Shown one piece after another: positions 6,372 to 6,833 of a DNA stretch of 6,833 nucleotides. Under the pieces are notes generated by a model. It had not been told where the DNA came from, searched no databases, and saw only the letters and a list, made by a program, of their open reading frames with translations. Numbering within the stretch: the first letter of the stretch is position 1; each line of letters opens with the position of its first letter. Source of the stretch: an uncultured Eubacteriales bacterium (GTDB lineage Bacteria > Bacillota > Clostridia > Peptostreptococcales > Anaerovoracaceae); the NCBI GenBank assembly GCA_900551415.1, contig URWB01000116.1, positions 1 to 6,833 on the forward strand, given 5' to 3'. The position numbers were made by a program, and so were the translations under genes.

Positions 6372-6421
6372 ATGACAAAAAAAACGACATGCGCATGCCG
6401 TTTTTTGTCATATATTTTTTT
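6372..6421 (+). terminator. Bidirectional rho-independent terminator
   Basis: A long stem (ATGAC plus A8, CG, CATGCGCATG core, CG, T6, GTCAT; one mismatch and a two-A bulge) is followed by TATATTTTTTT on the plus strand. The A8 at 6377-6384 supplies a T8 tract after the inner GC-rich hairpin for minus-strand transcripts, so it can also stop transcription coming from the Rpn side. It begins 14 nt after the regulator stop codon. Confidence 0.88.
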
Positions 6422-6424
6422 CAT

Positions 6425-6523
6425 CTAAAGATTTTTCATTTCAGCAAGCGATAGTCCGGGGTTGGTTGCTATCGTTTCTCGCAGGATTTCCGCGTTTTTG
6501 CATGCATTGGCTGCTACATTCAG
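6425..6523 (-). pseudogene. Relic C-terminus of a second Rpn-family gene
   Basis: Minus-strand reading from 6523 to the TAG at 6425 gives 32 codons without a start. Its last 17 residues, ETIATNPGLSLAEMKNL, match the end of the neighbouring Rpn gene (ETIAANTGLSLAEIESL) at 12 positions, and both stop at the same place. The preceding residues LNVAANACKNAEILR also line up with LDIALNFKKAGVAL, with one extra residue. Homology is lost upstream at the inverted-repeat arm (6519-6530). No ribosome binding site or start is visible, so this is a gene remnant, not a gene. The DNA differs enough from the neighbour to indicate an old or separately acquired copy. Confidence 0.7.
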
Positions 6524-6617
6524 TTGACAAGAGCACACACGCCTGGACGGCTTGCAATTTCACCATCTACGACGTTCTCGCCTCAGGCTTACATCCAGTA
6601 GGCCTTTGTCAACTGAA
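6519..6617. repeat. 99-bp segment bounded by perfect 12-bp inverted repeats
   Basis: TTCAGTTGACAA (6519-6530) and TTGTCAACTGAA (6606-6617) are exact reverse complements around 75 bp of non-coding sequence. On the minus strand the interior contains further pairing options, such as GCCTG with CAGGC and CTGGA with TCCAG, so a structured RNA or a small non-autonomous mobile element is possible. It lies 6 nt after the Rpn stop and directly abuts the second Rpn relic. Not recognised as a known element; no flanking target duplication is evident. Confidence 0.6.
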
Positions 6618-6623
6618 GGCATC

Positions 6624-6833
6624 TTACAATGATTCAATCTCTGCAAGAGATAATCCTGTATTCGCAGCAATCGTTTCAAGTGCAACGCCTGCTTTTTTGA
6701 AATTCAGCGCGATGTCAAGTGCCGCCTTGCGCTCACCGGATTTCTCGCCTTTGGTGAAACCGGATTTCTCGCCTTTGGTGAAACCGGATTTCTCGCCGTC
6801 TTTTACGCCGGCGTCGTAGCCGTCCAGTCTCGA
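6624..6833 (-). CDS. Rpn-family nuclease / putative transposase, C-terminal end
   Basis: Only the last 69 residues are in the window; the 5' part, with the PD-(D/E)XK nuclease domain, is outside. The visible part runs SRLDGYDAGVKDGEKSG, then charged Gly-Glu-Lys repeats, then a helix and ALETIAANTGLSLAEIESL, which is the typical tail of Rpn (YhgA-like, PD-(D/E)XK 'transposase') proteins: a helix ending in a short GLS-x-x-EIE motif. In studied Rpn genes the full protein is a toxic DNA-cutting nuclease active against phage, and the C-terminal part is also made separately as an antitoxin from an internal start. No in-frame ATG, GTG or TTG is visible here, so any internal start would lie upstream. 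It converges on the MerR-family gene. Confidence 0.75.
   Translation of the reverse strand, partial: SRLDGYDAGVKDGEKSGFTKGEKSGFTKGEKSGERKAALDIALNFKKAGVALETIAANTGLSLAEIESL
6735..6797. repeat. 24-bp in-frame tandem repeat, about 2.6 copies
   Basis: Identical 24-bp units start at 6735 and 6759, with 15 bases of a third at 6783. Each encodes GEKSGFTK in the Rpn gene, itself two related 4-residue half-units (GEKS, GFTK). Perfect identity suggests recent expansion by slippage or recombination. Copy change keeps the reading frame. Confidence 0.9.

Noticed and set aside
6446..6477. 9-bp hairpin as an independent terminator
   Set aside because: It lies within the coding relic of the second Rpn tail, has a 14-nt loop and no T-run on either side.
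6519..6617. Integron attC site
   Set aside because: The arms lack the RYYYAAC / GTTRRRY boxes in the required order, and no integrase or gene cassette array is visible.
6466..6819. Plus-strand open frame of 117 codons at the right end
   Set aside because: It runs antisense to the Rpn gene and across the inverted-repeat element; its C-terminal repeat is only the reverse reading of the 24-bp Rpn repeat.

Overview
This window looks like part of an anaerobic Firmicute (Clostridia-like) chromosome. The reasons are strong GGAGG ribosome binding sites 7-8 nt before most starts, moderate-to-high GC with many GCG/CCG codons, and protein families common in amino-acid- and sugar-fermenting gut or sediment Clostridia (BKACE/DUF849, GPH symporter, MerR regulators, Rpn-type nucleases). 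I would not name a genus from sequence alone.

Layout. Bases 1-4880 carry four genes, all on the minus strand, read right to left: a HisD-like (sulfopropanediol-dehydrogenase type) NAD-dependent alcohol dehydrogenase (4880-3618), a GPH/MelB-type cation symporter (3538-2132), a YtcJ-like metal-dependent amidohydrolase (2095-560), and the N-terminal part of a beta-keto acid cleavage enzyme (448 to the window edge). Gaps are 79, 36 and 111 bp. The 79-bp gap holds four repeats spaced exactly 10 bp apart. The 111-bp gap holds a sigma-54-like promoter in front of the BKACE gene, so the last gene may have its own control.

The 232-bp divergent region (4881-5112) separates this operon from a plus-strand MerR-family regulator (5113-6357). 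It contains two near-identical 20-bp palindromes (16/20 matches) centred 51 bp apart. One sits between the -35 and -10 of the hisD-side promoter, as in classical MerR-activated promoters. The other covers the -35 of the regulator's own promoter. The simplest reading is that the regulator activates the operon and represses itself. The regulator is unusual: a MerR DNA-binding domain and coiled coil are followed by a Trm112-like zinc ribbon and a methyltransferase-shaped domain whose SAM-binding glycine loop is gone, suggesting a former enzyme reused as a sensor.

Together the genes read as a regulated uptake-and-degradation module: import (GPH), hydrolysis of an amide or related bond (amidohydrolase), oxidation of a hydroxyl (HisD-like), and acetyl-CoA-dependent cleavage of a beta-keto acid (BKACE). 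The substrate is unknown. This is the best candidate here for an undescribed system.

A bidirectional terminator (6372-6421) ends the regulator gene. The right end (6425-6833) is mobile or defence-associated DNA: the C-terminus of an Rpn-family nuclease with 24-bp in-frame tandem repeats, then a 99-bp segment bounded by perfect 12-bp inverted repeats, then the relic C-terminus of a second, diverged Rpn gene.
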